From Datisca glomerata (lineage: Eukaryota; Streptophyta; Magnoliopsida; Cucurbitales; Datiscaceae), in contig QANY01013727.1 of NCBI GenBank assembly GCA_003255025.1, positions 420,117 through 484,116 on the forward strand: a stretch of 64,000 bases of DNA, given 5' to 3'. Position numbers and translations under genes: made by a program. Within the stretch, counting starts at the first letter, position 1, and the number at the start of each line of letters is the position of its first letter. Below are positions 47,501-60,659 of this stretch, piece after piece. Under the pieces are notes generated by a model. It saw only the letters and a program-made list of their open reading frames with translations. It ran no database searches and was not told the origin of the DNA.

Positions 47501-49200
47501 CACTCACCTCTCACGCCACGCCATTGTCTATCTATATCCTTAATCCTCATCCATAATCCACCTGTTTCTTTCCATTATTGCTTTATTATATTTGTATTAT
47601 TTCCAAGATTCTTCATTTATCGTTGCGTTGCTTTTATTATGATTTCTAATTGCTGTACAAATGATTTAGTAATTTTAAATAGTTTAAAGGATTTTTGTTT
47701 TTTTAATGCTTTTATTATGATTTCTAATCTTCAATCATTGTTCGTGATCTTTTAAATTAATTGAATTTCAATAGAAAGCTAGAACGATCTTAATTTAAAG
47801 TGCATGCAATTCTTATATAAAACAAAATTACTTTCATGCTCTTATGGTTTGGCTCATTGATCGAACCACTTACTTCTAATATATCAACGTTAATTGTTAT
47901 TGTTAAAATTCTTGTGAAATAAAATAAATGTCATTTTTTTTCTTTCACTGTCTCTCATTTTATTAATTTAATTAAAATTAACTTGATTAAAATTTACTAT
48001 AGCATTGTTATTATTTGAATATTAATAAAAATAATTAAAAATTAATGTTAAAATTACACGTCTAAATATTTTTTACCCTCTCTCATTTCATTACTTAATT
48101 AAAATTAATTTATTTAAGTTTAAACATTATTAAATTATTTAAATATTAATAAAAATAATTAAAATTAATTTGGACAGTCAAAATATGTTTTTATATAATA
48201 TAATTAAAATGATATTTAAGTAGCTCTTTATTATTTACAGGAATTGATAACAAAGTTTTACATATTTCAAACATTTCAATTGTAAACTGTTCATCATTTC
48301 ACATATTAACATGTACAATAAAATATGACAATAATATTTTATCAGCGATTAAATTACGATGATTAATATAAGTTGCGTGAACTAAACAACCCGTTCATAT
48401 CCCTTAAACTTTTTATTTCTCTAAAAATGTCAAAAACCATATATTTGCCAAAAAACAGTGCTTCCAATTATCGTTAAAAAAATGAAAATAATGCTTTGGA
48501 ATTGAATGGATAACTATTCGTCGAACTAAATTATTTTTAGTCAGCATGTCCTTTGAACAATAAAACCTACAATTTAATCATTTCATTATGCTTAATTAAG
48601 CAATAATCTTCTTGTTAGAAGGAAAAAAACAACAATATTACAATTCATATTCTACCAATCAAAACCAAAGAAAGAAAAACAGATTTACCCAACAAAACAA
48701 AAACAAAAAATAAAGCAAAATTTTCCATCCTCGTTTGATTTTATAATCACTCATAATCGTTATTGTAATTGTAATTATAAATTACATTAATTTGAGCAAA
48801 TTAACAAATTAGAGTTTGTGTTGGGTAGTTGGTTGGAATTGTGATATCTAATCTGTTGAGAAATAAGGGGGACAGAGTGTTTAGATTTTTAATACGGTAG
48901 TTGATCATTAATGATTAGTGATTAATTAGATTAAAGAAGGTTAATTTGGCGGGTACTTATCAATAATCTCCTATGCATTTGTTTCCACGTGGCAGAAAAA
49001 TGACCGTCCATCTAAAGAATGGACGTGACCTCATAGGGTCCCACCTCCATAATACCCTCAGGCCTCAACCCAACAAACCAATATCCTCTCTCCCTGTCTC
49101 TCTCTCTCTCTCCCCGCACAAAAGCAACCTCTCATTAAATAATGGTGGAGTAGTACAATTTTTTTTTCCTGAAAAGAAGATTTTTTTTTGCCAATTGCAA
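44573..49200. other. AT-rich intergenic DNA; no gene seen
   Basis: No coding region is supported. About 45770-45960 holds degenerate TTCGGTTCGG/GGCCCGAA-type sequence ending in ACATCCCTAG, possibly an old hAT MITE. CT-rich sequence at about 49085-49115 (CTCTCT runs) lies in the likely promoter or 5' UTR of the PLAC8 gene. Confidence 0.5.
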
Positions 49201-49316
49201 TAAAGTGAAGCGGATACGCATTAGATAGAACAGAAAGCAAAGAGAAACCTAGCATTTTCGTTGCATTGGGCTTGGGGTGGTTGTGTGGTGGTGGTGGCGG
49301 TTGTTAAGGTGTTTTA

Positions 49317-51390
49317 ATGGCGGATTTGGAGAAGCAAGAGAGGGTGGTTGGAAATAGTGGTGATGGGAAAGAAGAAGAAGAAGAGAGGTTTTTGGGGGAA
49401 ATGGCTGTGCTGGATTTCGATATGTTGTGCTCGACGGTGGCGATGCAGACGCAAGGCAAGTGGAGGAAGTTGGAAAATGTTGAAGATGGTGAAGCAGGAG
49501 GTGAATTCGGTGGGGTTTTCAGGATGTGGGAAGGTGAACTTCTTGATTGCTTTGAGGACCGTCGCATCGCTATCGAATCCGCTTGGTGAGCTTCTTTTCT
49601 TCTTTTTTCCTTCTTTTTTCTCTTCTGGAGATGCTTAGACGGGAACGGAGAAGGAAGCTAGTCTTGCTTAACGAGATGATTTCTTGTTTAGATTTTCAGT
49701 TTTTATTTTTTATTTACATTCAGACAGTACTTGTTAGGCTCCGTTCGCTTTCATGAAAAATCAAAATTTCTCCGGTAAATTTGGCACGAGCAGTTCTTCC
49801 TTTTGGATTTTCTTTGTGAAAATGATTCTAAAGCCAAGTTCAAAGCAGTTGAAGGGCGAATCCTTTTTGCCTATTACAGTACTTCTCTTGATCCTTTTGC
49901 CTTTAAATTGGTTTTACACAGACCGGTAGTCCGGAATGGAGCCCCCCCCCCCCCCCCCNCGCCCCCCCCCCCCCCCCCCCCCCAAATATTAAAGATTTTC
50001 TACGAATTTATCATTTTATTGGTTTGTCATAAATAAAAATACAAGAATCATGGGTTTATTTCTTGTGATGGAACAGTTGGTATCAAGATGGTTTTTGCTA
50101 TCTTAATTTCAGAAGTTAGTTTCCTCTTTTAATTACTATTGATCCATGAGTTGCAAATTTGGTTACTTTTTTGTTGCAGCTGTCCCTGCCACAGATTCGG
50201 AAAGAACATGAGACGTGCTGGTTTTGGTTATTGTTTTATTCAGGTAAAATTTGCAGTACTTACAACTTTAGACTTGTTCTGGAGTACACAAGTCCATTGT
50301 TTGCTTCTTAATAAAAAATTTCACATTCTCTTAGGACTTCTTTATTTCCTGTGTTTGTTGTAGAATTCAACTTGATTTTGGTGAGTTCTGATTTCTGAAT
50401 ATATATCAATAATTTTGAAATTGTCAGGGAACTGTTTACTTCATCCTTGTGATTGCTACCCTTCTCAGTTACATTGCTTTCATTGTCACTAAGCGTCACT
50501 GTTTTCTGTATCTTGCACTTGCTCTCACTGTTTCAATCTCAACCTATTTGGGGTTCTCCCGCACTCAGATGAGGAAGAAATTTAATATAAGGGTGAGTTT
50601 CTTCAGACTGACTATGTTACGATTTTGACTTCTATTGGTACATCTTTTGAATCTTTTCAATTACATGCATATATCTTCTGTTGATTCGGAACTGTCTCAT
50701 CCTACTTCTTGTTAAATCATAGAGATACAGACGCATTTCTTTTTTATAAACATGCGTGCGATCTTTTTTAGTTTCTGCTAATGTTGGGGACGGCTTGCTT
50801 TCCATTGGATCTACATGGCAGCTTCTTTTTTCATTTTCCTTATGACTCTTATCCTTGTTTTCTTTATTCATTATTCTTAATAAACGGATACTGCCTTAGT
50901 CTTTTTCAGCATATGATTGTTACATAATGTTTTCCTTCTGGGTCAGTCCAGTGGACAGATAAGATGTTTTTTCGTTATTGTTAAATGATGTTTTTTTCAG
51001 GCTGGTGATAACTCGTTGGACGATTGCATTTACCATCTTATCTGTCCGTGCTGCACGCTAGCTCAGGTACAATTCTTCAGAGAACCTATTATTAGATGCT
51101 GGTAATCTTAATTTAAAAGAAAGAGATTGGTATATGAAAATGAGAAAAAATGTGATAAGCATGCTTAAAATGTGGTGTAGGAATCAAGAACATTAGAGAT
51201 GAATAATGTTCAAGATGGGATTTGGCACGGTCGAGGTGACACAATATGCGTAGGTAGCTATGGTGAAGGTAGCAGAACCTTCTTTGAGCTTCATCCACCA
51301 CCTCCTGTTTCAATCAAGACTGTTGATTGTAGCAACCTGAATGGTGCAGATAAGGCTAATCCGTCTTGCATTTTAGAAGTTGAGCAGTAA
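49317..51390 (+). CDS. PLAC8-family (cysteine-rich) membrane protein
   Basis: Five exons: 49317-49585, 50180-50243, 50428-50592, 51001-51066 and 51181-51390. All are bounded by GT-AG introns and join in frame to give 257 residues. The acidic N-terminus (about 18-24) is followed by AVLDFDMLCSTVAMQTQGKW (30-49). The first PLAC8 Cys segment is CCPCHRFGKNMRRAGFG (90-106). Two hydrophobic spans lie at about 112-132 and 136-155. The second Cys segment is DDCIYHLICPCCTLAQESRT (173-192). A Pro-rich motif LHPPPPV (225-231) lies near the C-terminus. PLAC8 proteins include plant cadmium-resistance and cell-number regulators; this longer subgroup resembles Arabidopsis At4g23470/At1g11380, which lack an assigned role as far as I know. 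It probably sits in a membrane. Intron 1 carries a poly-C tract with an N. Confidence 0.93.
49941..49983. repeat. Poly-C tract with ambiguous base (assembly weakness)
   Basis: A run of C with one N and a single G, inside intron 1 of the PLAC8 gene. It probably marks a collapsed or mis-read homopolymer, not real structure. Confidence 0.8.
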
Positions 51391-51985
51391 GAGCCTTCTT
51401 TGGAATGCTCCTGCTCCAGGTGATCCGTTTTCATATCAAATTATAGAGAATAGAGAGTATATTCAGGTGATAGGTTCAAATGTACATAATGATAACTAAT
51501 TATCTATTTTTAGCAAAGAAACCTATATTAATTTGAAATTTCTTGTAATATCTTGTTCAGTTTCTTACAAGAAATTTGGAAAATCCTTGCATAAAAACGC
51601 GATTAAGTGAGTAAGATCCTCTCCTGTTCCAGAAATAAGGGTTGACAAATTTAGACCGCTGATTTTCTTTTCAGTTCAACAGTCCAGATCTTCTCCTCCG
51701 TATAAAAGTAAGAAATGTTTTTAACTATTGAAAAATCTGTTGAACAAATCAATACTCAAGATATGCCAATGAACATCTCTTATTACAAACTCGAGATGAT
51801 AACAAAACTTTACTCTTTAGGTACTGATGTGACAAGATATATTAAAATTTATTTAACTCATATTTCGTTTCTTGGTCATGCTGTGATATTGAAAGATTAT
51901 AGTATAGGTGAAATTGTTGGAAGCACCGCACGCAGAGTTAAAAAATTTATGGATTGTGAATGAAATTATATCTTTTATAGTATAT
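51391..51985. other. PLAC8 3' flank; no further gene seen
   Basis: Likely 3' UTR followed by intergenic DNA. An 82-codon ORF (51715-51963) shows no recognisable domain and AT-driven composition, so I do not call it a gene. Confidence 0.5.
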
Positions 51986-53302
51986 CAAACTTCATCGTCG
52001 ACCAGGAATTTGAGATTTTATGAATAACGGGCTGTGAGATTTACACCAATATCTTTTGAATCAATCCTCGAACACATTAGGATGTGTATAGAGATGTATA
52101 ATAATTCAAGAACATTTTTCTGTCTCTAGATATACTTAACACATGAGATCTAGAAATTTAGAGAATGATTTTTTGAGACTGAACTCTGATAGATAAATGG
52201 AGAACTCACAGAACTTGGATTAACAAATTAATCACATATGATTGTTCAACGAGGCCAATAGAACATTATCTATATATATTCTAGATTAATGCTCATTAGA
52301 TTTTTAGGGTTTTCATAAAATAATAAATTATTTACAAATGTGTCACTGCAGTCTGAGTCACATTGCAGTGTCATGTGACACTACAGTGGGTCATGGCAAT
52401 TCCTGATTCAAAAATTAGTGTTTGACATGTGGTAGTCTAACATGTCATATGACAATTTTTTAAAATTTATTATTTATTTTAGTCAGATAAGTCTCTAAAT
52501 ATTAGTTATCTTATCGCACTTATCAAATAATTTATATGTTAATTCAAAAATAACAAATTAGTTAACTCAAATTATTATCTTATAATAATTTAATATTATT
52601 TAATTTTATAAATTAAATATATTATCTCACTTATCGATTAATTCAAAACCTAATCGATATAATTAATTAATTATATTTTCTAAAAAATTATAATAACTAA
52701 TTTAATTAATTAATTTCACATTATTATCTCATAATTATATACTTGTCCTAAAACTTAATTCCTTTCGCTAGCTAGTCTTTTTCTTATATCCTGAAACATT
52801 CACACTCTAGACTGTGTAGTACAGAGGTGACTTGAGGACCATGAACCTATAATACTAAGTTTCAATAAATCAGATTATTAATTAAAAATTTTAATTAATA
52901 ATCTCATTTATTAATTTCATTATCACTCCACTATAAATATGGAATTGCACTCTTAGCAATTACAAAATATTTTTATAGAGTAATCTTGTGTAATCCATTG
53001 ATATAATCACTTCATATAGTCATGTCCTCCAATTATTAGTTCGTAAATTAGAATTGATCAAAATTACTGTTTTACCTTTCTAATTACCTCCCTTAAGGGC
53101 TTGTTTGGTAGCCCGTACTGTATAGTACTAAAGGCATGACAATACTATTTTAGTACTGTCTGACGTTTGAAAAAAATATGAAGCCTGTACTAACTAATAC
53201 AGTAGGACTCTTTAGTCCCACTCACATGAGATAATTTAGTCCCCTCCTTTTAGGGGGTACTACACAGGACCAAGAAAAACAAAGTTAAGGACTCATGGAG
53301 AC

Positions 53303-53708
53303 TAGAGATGTTCAAAATTGTCACAAACCGACCAAACCGAACCGAACCAAAAATGACCGGTTCATTCGGTTCTTTATACGTGTTTGGTTTGGAAAAATGA
53401 GAGAACCGAAGTTTCGGTTCAGTTCGGAAGTTTGGTCGTTTTCGAACCGAATCGAAACATTAAATTTATATTATTATTTTCTATTTTTATATATAATTTC
53501 TTATAAAACTGAACTGAACTGAACCGATACAAAACTTTAATTATATATATATATATTTCAATACTATCATTTAAAAATTATTTTTAATTAATGATACTGA
53601 ACTGAAGAACTGAACCAAAACTCACGCTTGAGTTCGGTTAGGTTCTTTTAGGATAAACGGTTCGGTTCGGTTCGGTTTTATCGTCGAATCGAACCGTGAA
53701 CACTCCTA
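53303..53708 (+). mobile_element. hAT MITE with AACCGAA-rich ends (family copy 2)
   Basis: 406 bp with terminal inverted repeats TAGAGATGTTCA and (complement) TAGGAGTGTTCA, flanked by a perfect 8-bp duplication ATGGAGAC (53295-53302 and 53709-53716), the hAT signature. Runs of CCGAACCGAACC at one end and GGTTCGGTTCGG at the other make it a strong foldback. The interior is AT-rich and noncoding. Confidence 0.85.
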
Positions 53709-53729
53709 ATGGAGACCAACAACCACACA

Positions 53730-53785
53730 AAGCTTCGTTCCTCCCGGTGAAGCTTCGTTCCCACAGTGAAGCTTCGTTCCTGTAA
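53730..53785 (+). repeat. Three copies of a GAAGCTTCGTTCC motif
   Basis: AAGCTTCGTTCC appears three times at about 18-22-bp spacing inside the Harbinger-like element, just after the hAT MITE. Role unknown. Confidence 0.7.
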
Positions 53786-55137
53786 GAGCAGTCTCTCTGT
53801 ATTTCGTCTCTCTGTTTTTCTCCCTCTCTATCGTTCTATTTCAATTTTCTCTTTGTCTTACCTAATCCCCCCAACCCAATAATGGAAATCACATAAGTTA
53901 TTGGGGTTTATGACATTTTTAAGTTGGTGGTGATATCCCCTGCAATTTGGGTTTCTTACATTATTATCTAAAGATAAATTTCGTTTGGTTGTAGGTCTTC
54001 GTTTGGTTGTGTTATTGTGCATCTGTTGGGTTTTTTTTTTGCTTTTCCTATGTGTTATTGATTTTTTTAATTGTGTTTGCATCAATCACTTTTCTACGAA
54101 ACTTTTTTTAGTATATTAATTATTGTTATAATTGAATGCATTAGTTTAAATTTACTATTATATAGTATGAAATAGATAATTTATGTTATTGTTGAAAATG
54201 TAAAATAACATGTTAATGAGTTTCAAATAAGCTTTTGCGGATTAAATTATGATAAACAGTTTTACAATCTAGTATTATGATGTGCCAAATATTGTATAAG
54301 TGTTACAATTTTTTAACTAATACAACACCAAACACTAGACAATATTATTTAATCCAGTACAGTATAGTACAATACAGTCCGAAAGAATTAGTACAGTACT
54401 ATCATGACCGCCAAACGAGCCATTAGTACAATTAATTCACTAGTGAACGGTCAATTTGTAATCGTATTATGAATTTGGACTCAATAACCATTTAATTTCA
54501 GAATTAACATTTAAGGGAATCAATATACGATCCGTTAGGAAATCTTAGATTTCAAATCTGGTAAGATCATGTTCCCAGCCATGCATGTCACTTAATCCCC
54601 AAAACAAAAGTCACTAGCCTATTTTATAAATAAACCTTAACGAGTGAATCAAAAGATACACTAGATATGTATATGAGTTCATGACTACGCAGCATTTAGA
54701 CTGGTCTACATAAAATCATCTGAGTGATGTGTATTAATTTTTTATGATAAACGATAAGCTAATAAAAATATTAATTCACATCGGTCATGCCCAATATAAT
54801 TTAATTACATAAAGTACATTCACTAAGATATCTATCAATATCAGTGATCCGGATTCAGATCACATGTATTCAAAATGCTTAGCGAACCGTATAACAACCA
54901 TTCATTAAAGATTTTATACTTTAATATGTTACAGACTATTTTATTCATTATCTATGATCTTAATCATCTCGTACTAATACAAGATCATAGTCTCATTAAT
55001 AAATATAAAATTTTCAGATATTTATATTAATTATTTAATAATAATTCAGAAAAGACAATTATAAGAAAAATATATTTTTATTAATTCAAATTAAATATCT
55101 TTACACATGATTTGAGAGCACTATGCCCAACACAAAC

Positions 55138-57736
55138 ATAATTCTGAGTGTGTATGGTCGTTTCACTTTGATTTTTTAGTTAGAAAGTGAATTGAACTGA
55201 ATATTCATAAATTGCATGTAAATCAAATTGACCGAATATTTCAATTAGGGTCGGGTTTACTAGATCATAATTTTATAATATTTTAAACGGAATTGAAAAT
55301 CATCAATTTTTTTTGCCTAACCGACCATAAATACTTAAAAGGCCTACTGAATTGAACATTCGTTGTTGGCTTTGGTTTGATTGGCTCGGTAAAAAATTTC
55401 ACACCCCTGATCAAGTCCGGTGGAATTTGGAAAACAAAGCAAAACAACTCGCATATTAACATTATAGCCTAAATAATGATCAAATGTGAACTGAAGATTT
55501 GTATACATTTTACAGCTTAGAGAAGTTGGATTTGATAATTCTTGTCAAATATTTTAGTGCCTCGTGTGTCACAACTACCGTATTAAAACATGATTAGAAG
55601 TTCAAACTTTTCATCGTTGTCCTTGTCATATTAACAACTTATGTTCTTTTTATAATATCCACCACCCCACATGGCTAAGACCTATAATATAGCATTTTCA
55701 TTATATTTCATTCACATGAATCATACACACCACTTAAGATCATGAGACATACAATCCATTACAATACAACTACACCATTAAAACTCACCAACAAACATGG
55801 ATAAGAACTAGAGCTCCATGGGGGAGTTCCTGGGCCTGTCAAACAGACCAACCACTATATGACTGTCTCATGATTAAGACAAGTGAGTTTAATCCAGTAG
55901 TTTAAGTTTCTCCACCTATTATTCAAGGAATGAGTTCATTCATTGTTTGCTTTGAACTTTAAGTATTTGTTGGATTTTAAAATTTAATATCCTTACAATG
56001 TGAACAAGAATCAAAGGAGACTGAACTGGTAAGTGAGATCTCTCATGTTTTTTCACAAAGATGAGTCTAATATTGTTCTATTATGTTCAAGATGAAGCTA
56101 GTAAGGTCAACATCATATTCAGACATAAACCCTTTCACCTTTGGTTCTCAGCTTTCTTTTTTTGCCTGTTTCCAACAACTTTAAACAAACACAGAACTGC
56201 GTGTCTCTAACGTTTCTCATTTTCTTTTCCCCTGACTCTTGACTACAAAATTTGAATATTAATTTTTTATGGCCTTTATTTATCTTCTCTTTTTCCGAAA
56301 ATTAGTATCTAAACATTTCGTGATGGTCAACTACCCTTCCTAACCTGTTCACAAAAAAACGAGTCTATTAATATTTTTTTTGAAAGAATTACGAAAATAA
56401 TAAAAAATGAAAATCAATTTTTAAAAATGTTTGAAAAAGGTTGTAAAATAGTCTGAGTAGTTAATTCAATTACGAAAATTATACAGGTGTAATGTAAATA
56501 AATTAATTAAGCCTGTATATTTTTTAAACTAAATTAGTTACTCCGACACTATTTTCTAACATTTTTGAAAATCAATTTTCATGTTTTTTTTTCATTTTCT
56601 TATCAAATTGGTGGGAATGATTAGAACTTGATACATTTTCTTCTAAGTAAAAGTGTAATCACTCATGTGTATGACATTGACAACCGCCATATTTCAAATT
56701 GAGATCACCAAAAATTGATGTTTCTTCATAAGCTATATCTCGCAAAGATTAATATAGTGCATTATATCATGTATTTTTTCTGTTAACTTTTTCGGGCAGG
56801 TCAACTGTTAAGATATATATATATATATATATATATGTTATATATCAAGTTTTGATTGAACGTGTTATATGTTAATCATTTATAATTTATTTTATCATAT
56901 CATATCATTTTAATGAGTAATAAATCATAATACATGAATGATTGACAAATCACTTATGATGCGTTTATTTACATTTGAAATCAGATAAAGTTTGAAATTA
57001 GTTTTTCTAGATGAATAATGAAATGGCTAGGAATCAAAATCTAGAATTAGATTAATACGTTTATTAACTGTTAGAAGTCAGAATCAGGAATTAGATGGTT
57101 GAGAATAAATATGATTTTTCGTGTTTACTAAATCAAGGAATAAAAAAATCAAAATATATGAGTTTACTAAAATATCATTCAAGGAAAATAAGTATTATTT
57201 TCTTTAATTAATTATTTTGAGGGCATAATGGACTTTTCATAGTCCATTTCAAATGAATACAAAATGTGAAATCATATTACCACATGTTTGTTAGGAATCT
57301 CATTCCATACAATCAACGGAATCAATTCTGGTCAGAGCTATAGGAACGACTTAGAATCGAATTACAAAGTCGTAATAAACAACCAGAATGACAATCTAAA
57401 ATCGATACCGCATAATCTCTTTCCACATAAATCAAATAGACATGTCATTTGTCAATTAAAATTTAATCTATAATTGGATTAGTTTAGAATTACTTTTCCA
57501 TAAATATAGGACACAATTATATGATTAACAAAGTTAAAGTTTCATGTTTATGACTTCCCCATGATAGCATTGAAGAATCTGCCGATGTAAGTTTCAAATT
57601 TTGCATGCTAATAAGTTTCTTGAGTTATAAAAAGTTCTAAAAACGAGATGATTTTTCTTGTTTTAGAAGATAAATATATTTAACCAAAATAAATATAACT
57701 ATATGAAGAAAATACCTAAATATATAAAAAGAGGAA
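55138..57736. other. AT-rich intergenic DNA; no gene seen
   Basis: About 55144-55410 is degenerate and ends CACACCCCTGA, which resembles a hAT terminus, but no target duplication was found. A (TA)n microsatellite lies at about 56813-56836. No coding region is supported. Confidence 0.5.
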
Positions 57737-58237
57737 TGAACAGAAATAATTTCACATGACACGTGGTAAGATTTAGATCGAAAACTCCATCGAAGAGAAA
57801 ATAGAACGAGAACCGACCAATAAGACGAAAGTACATAGATTGCTGACGTGGCAATTCAAAGAGAAGATAATCAAGACTATTGAATTGATTAGATGGTCAA
57901 GATTCACTTTATTGTTATTGTTGATAAGTTAAATCTCAGATAAAATTAGATAAACTGTATCATATTTTATGTAACCTATTGAAGGCCTATAAATAGGGCA
58001 AAATGTAATCTCAAAGGGGGAACAACTCTCAACACCCAATAGCCTTAAAAACCCTTTCACCATAATGAAATACTATCAAAATCTCTCCGTGGTTTTTCTT
58101 CCTTTTAAGAGTTTTCCATGTAAACCATAATGTCATTATTCACTCATCCTCTCTCTTAATTATTCACTATATTTTTCATGTTATGATGTAGGAAATTCAT
58201 GATCGATCCTAAAAAACCATGAATTTTTTCCTTTACA
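57737..58237 (+). repeat. 5' LTR of the LARD
   Basis: 501 bp. Contains CCTATAAATAGGGC at about 57988, a good TATA box for transcription into the element. It differs from the 3' LTR by substitutions and lacks two segments present there. Confidence 0.88.
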
Positions 58238-58256
58238 TTTAGTGCTTTCATTGAGA
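58238..58256 (+). other. Primer-binding site of the LARD
   Basis: TTTAGTGCTTTCATTGAGAG directly after the LTR. It matches the site of the Tat-like element at 8717-8737 except for one G-to-A change. Confidence 0.65.
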
Positions 58257-60659
58257 GATGAAAAAAAACTCAAGAAATCCGTTCCTTAAACGCTCAAAAC
58301 CATCATTTTTAAATCAAACGCCCCTTCAACATTGGAAGCAAAAACGAAAGCAAAATTGAAAACAGAAGTCGAATCAGAAGCAGGAACAGAAAAGACTGCG
58401 GACGAAAACTCAAACCAGAACCAACAATGGAAGCGAAGAGCGTATCATCACCATGGAAACGTTGCCACCACGAAAGCTTCAAGCCAAAAAAAAATATTTT
58501 AAACTGCCGGCGACAATATGGACAGCCTCGAAGCACGACCAACATCGACGACGACCAGCCCACGGCTAAAGCTTCTTCCAGGTCACCGGAATTACACCAT
58601 GGAAGGCTTTCGTGCCGCCCACAGCCGTCGAGTTCGTGAAGGAGCCGTGAAAAATCGCCTGTTTTGGTCTGAAATTTATATCTCAGATCTACATAAAAAG
58701 GAAAATATTTCAGACCCAAAACTCCCATACATGTTCAGATGTCAACCTCCATCATTTTAAAGCCTTTTCCAGCCGGGAACGGTCGCCGGAAACCGCCGCA
58801 TGAGCCACCGCCAGCGGCAATCATCCTCTACCCGGTTTCCAATCGCCGGGTTAACCTACCCGGTCCATAATGCTGGTCAGTAGCCCACACCCTAGGGAGG
58901 GCTCACTTCAGGAGCCCAATGGAAAGCTCTCTTAGCCTGCGGATCAACCCAGTGAAGCCATGACAAGCCCAAACCGCGCAGCCCGCTAACACGACCCGTG
59001 CGCAATCCAGTTGAGAGCTGAGTCCGAGCTCCACCCGTCCGCGACCTGCGCTCCACCCAACACCAACCCGGAACCCGCGACCCGCGCGCAAACCAAGCCT
59101 ATCTGTTGGGCCGTGAATCAAGGCTGAGCCCAAGTTCTCCATAGCCTCCGCACATTTAATTTATGCCAAGCCGAATGTACTTCATAATTTGACAGATTTA
59201 AAACAAGAGCTTGCAAAGCCCTCATGGATCATCTTATGTAAATAAATGGAGGACTTCCAATTCCAAATTAAGTATTTATTTTTAAATTATTATTTTATCG
59301 TTAAATACATATATTATCTGTTAAAAGATTTGAATAATTGTATGGGCACATCATATAAATGTCTTGAAATATATTTACGCAATTGCTCAAATATTTTAAA
59401 ATAGTATAAATTAATTTTGTACTAATCGAGTAGGGCATATTCATTAGCTCTCCATGTTAAATTTTATCATGGTTCAGTGTAATTATAGAAGTTACATTTA
59501 TCCTGTTTAGGTAATTTATTTTGATAAAATTCATAATTTGATCCTATTATGGATAACATGAAATTATTAATGTTGTAAACTGTATTCAAACTAATTTGAT
59601 GCACGTGTTGCATGATAAATGAAGTTTTGAATTTTAATATTTAATTCTAAATTTTGAATTTAAGCTTTTCTAAAGCTATTAAAAAATCCCTTAACGTTAG
59701 ATGAACGGAAGTATTAACTCTCTTATATGAGTAGTTTTTTTGGAGACTAGCTTTTTCTTATTTTATATGTAAAAGTGCAGGGAAATAAAAGATGAACAAA
59801 CGACGAAAACGGATACGTCCTGACTATGGGAACAGGAACTTCGTGATTATGTGAACGGAAATGTCGTGACGTCGGAAATGAAAAAGGAATCGCTACTGGA
59901 GTGGAAAACATTGAGAACGGAAAAGACATGGCAACGGGAGCTGGAAACTTCGTGACAACGGCATCGAAAACTTTGTGGCAACGAAACTAGAAGTGAAAAA
60001 TGAAAGTAAGGAATGAACAAACAACATAAACGGAAAATAGAAGCCCCAGACCAAAAGTTCCAAAAGTGCAAATCTCGTAAACTGAAACCAAGAATGAAGG
60101 GGAATGAAGGAAAAGTGAAAAAAATGACAGACGAGGAGCAGACAACGATATTCAGAACTTGCAAATGACATTTACAAAAATACATTGAACTCAAAGCTAA
60201 GTATTCACTTTTTATTTAATTTGTTTATCTTAAATATGTCATTTTATCCATTAAAAATGTGCATTTATTATTTGATGCATAATCTTGAAAATTTAAGTGC
60301 ATATGATCATGCTTAACATGTGTTAGTGTATATCACATTTATAATGCTTGGATCGGCTAGTATACTCATATTGATAGCTCAACCAAATAAACATTAGCAT
60401 GACACTATCTCATAATCGAGTATCATGAAAATAATTTATTATGTCTAAATTGATTTGAGTTATTATGCATTATCAAACCAAATTTTTTTTAGATAATGCA
60501 TCTATCTCGAGACACTAAAAATAGTGTATTTAACTCGGCCAACTTAACGCTCGATCATCTTACCAGAGTGGTCTTTGACATGAAAATTATTACATATCAA
60601 ATCAGATTCGATGTTTCAATTGAAGAAGACGAAAGAGAACTATACTGAAAATCATACAA

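Larger units (their letters stand above)
53097..54422. mobile_element. Harbinger/PIF-like non-autonomous element
   Basis: Ends GGGCTTGTTTGGTAG and (complement) TGGCTCGTTTGGCGG are near-identical inverted termini, with subterminal GTACTGTATAGTAC-type motifs on both sides. The flanks TAA (53094-53096) and TTA (54423-54425) fit the TWA target of PIF/Harbinger elements. It interrupts a copia LTR and itself hosts a hAT MITE. No transposase. Confidence 0.55.
51991..55132 (-). mobile_element. Copia-type solo LTR split by a later insertion
   Basis: On the minus strand it begins TGTTGGGCATAGTGCTCT and runs to 54426. It resumes at 53093 after the inserted element and continues to about 51991. Sequence on each side of the insertion reads as one LTR (TTCACTAGTGAAC block next to a TTACCT-rich block). 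The flanks CAAAC (51986-51990) and CAAAC (55133-55137) match, although the outer start reads TT, not TG, so that border is less certain. About 1.8 kb without the insertion. No internal domain. Confidence 0.55.

Noticed and set aside
51715..51963. 82-codon ORF after the PLAC8 gene
   Set aside because: No recognisable domain, AT-driven composition, no splice or promoter context; likely chance.
58309..58728. 139-codon minus-strand ORF in the LARD leader
   Set aside because: Antisense to the element and without motifs; GC-rich leader sequence makes long frames by chance.
59847..60194. Overlapping minus-strand ORFs rich in Phe, Ser and Leu
   Set aside because: Antisense to purine-rich LARD sequence; composition explains them.
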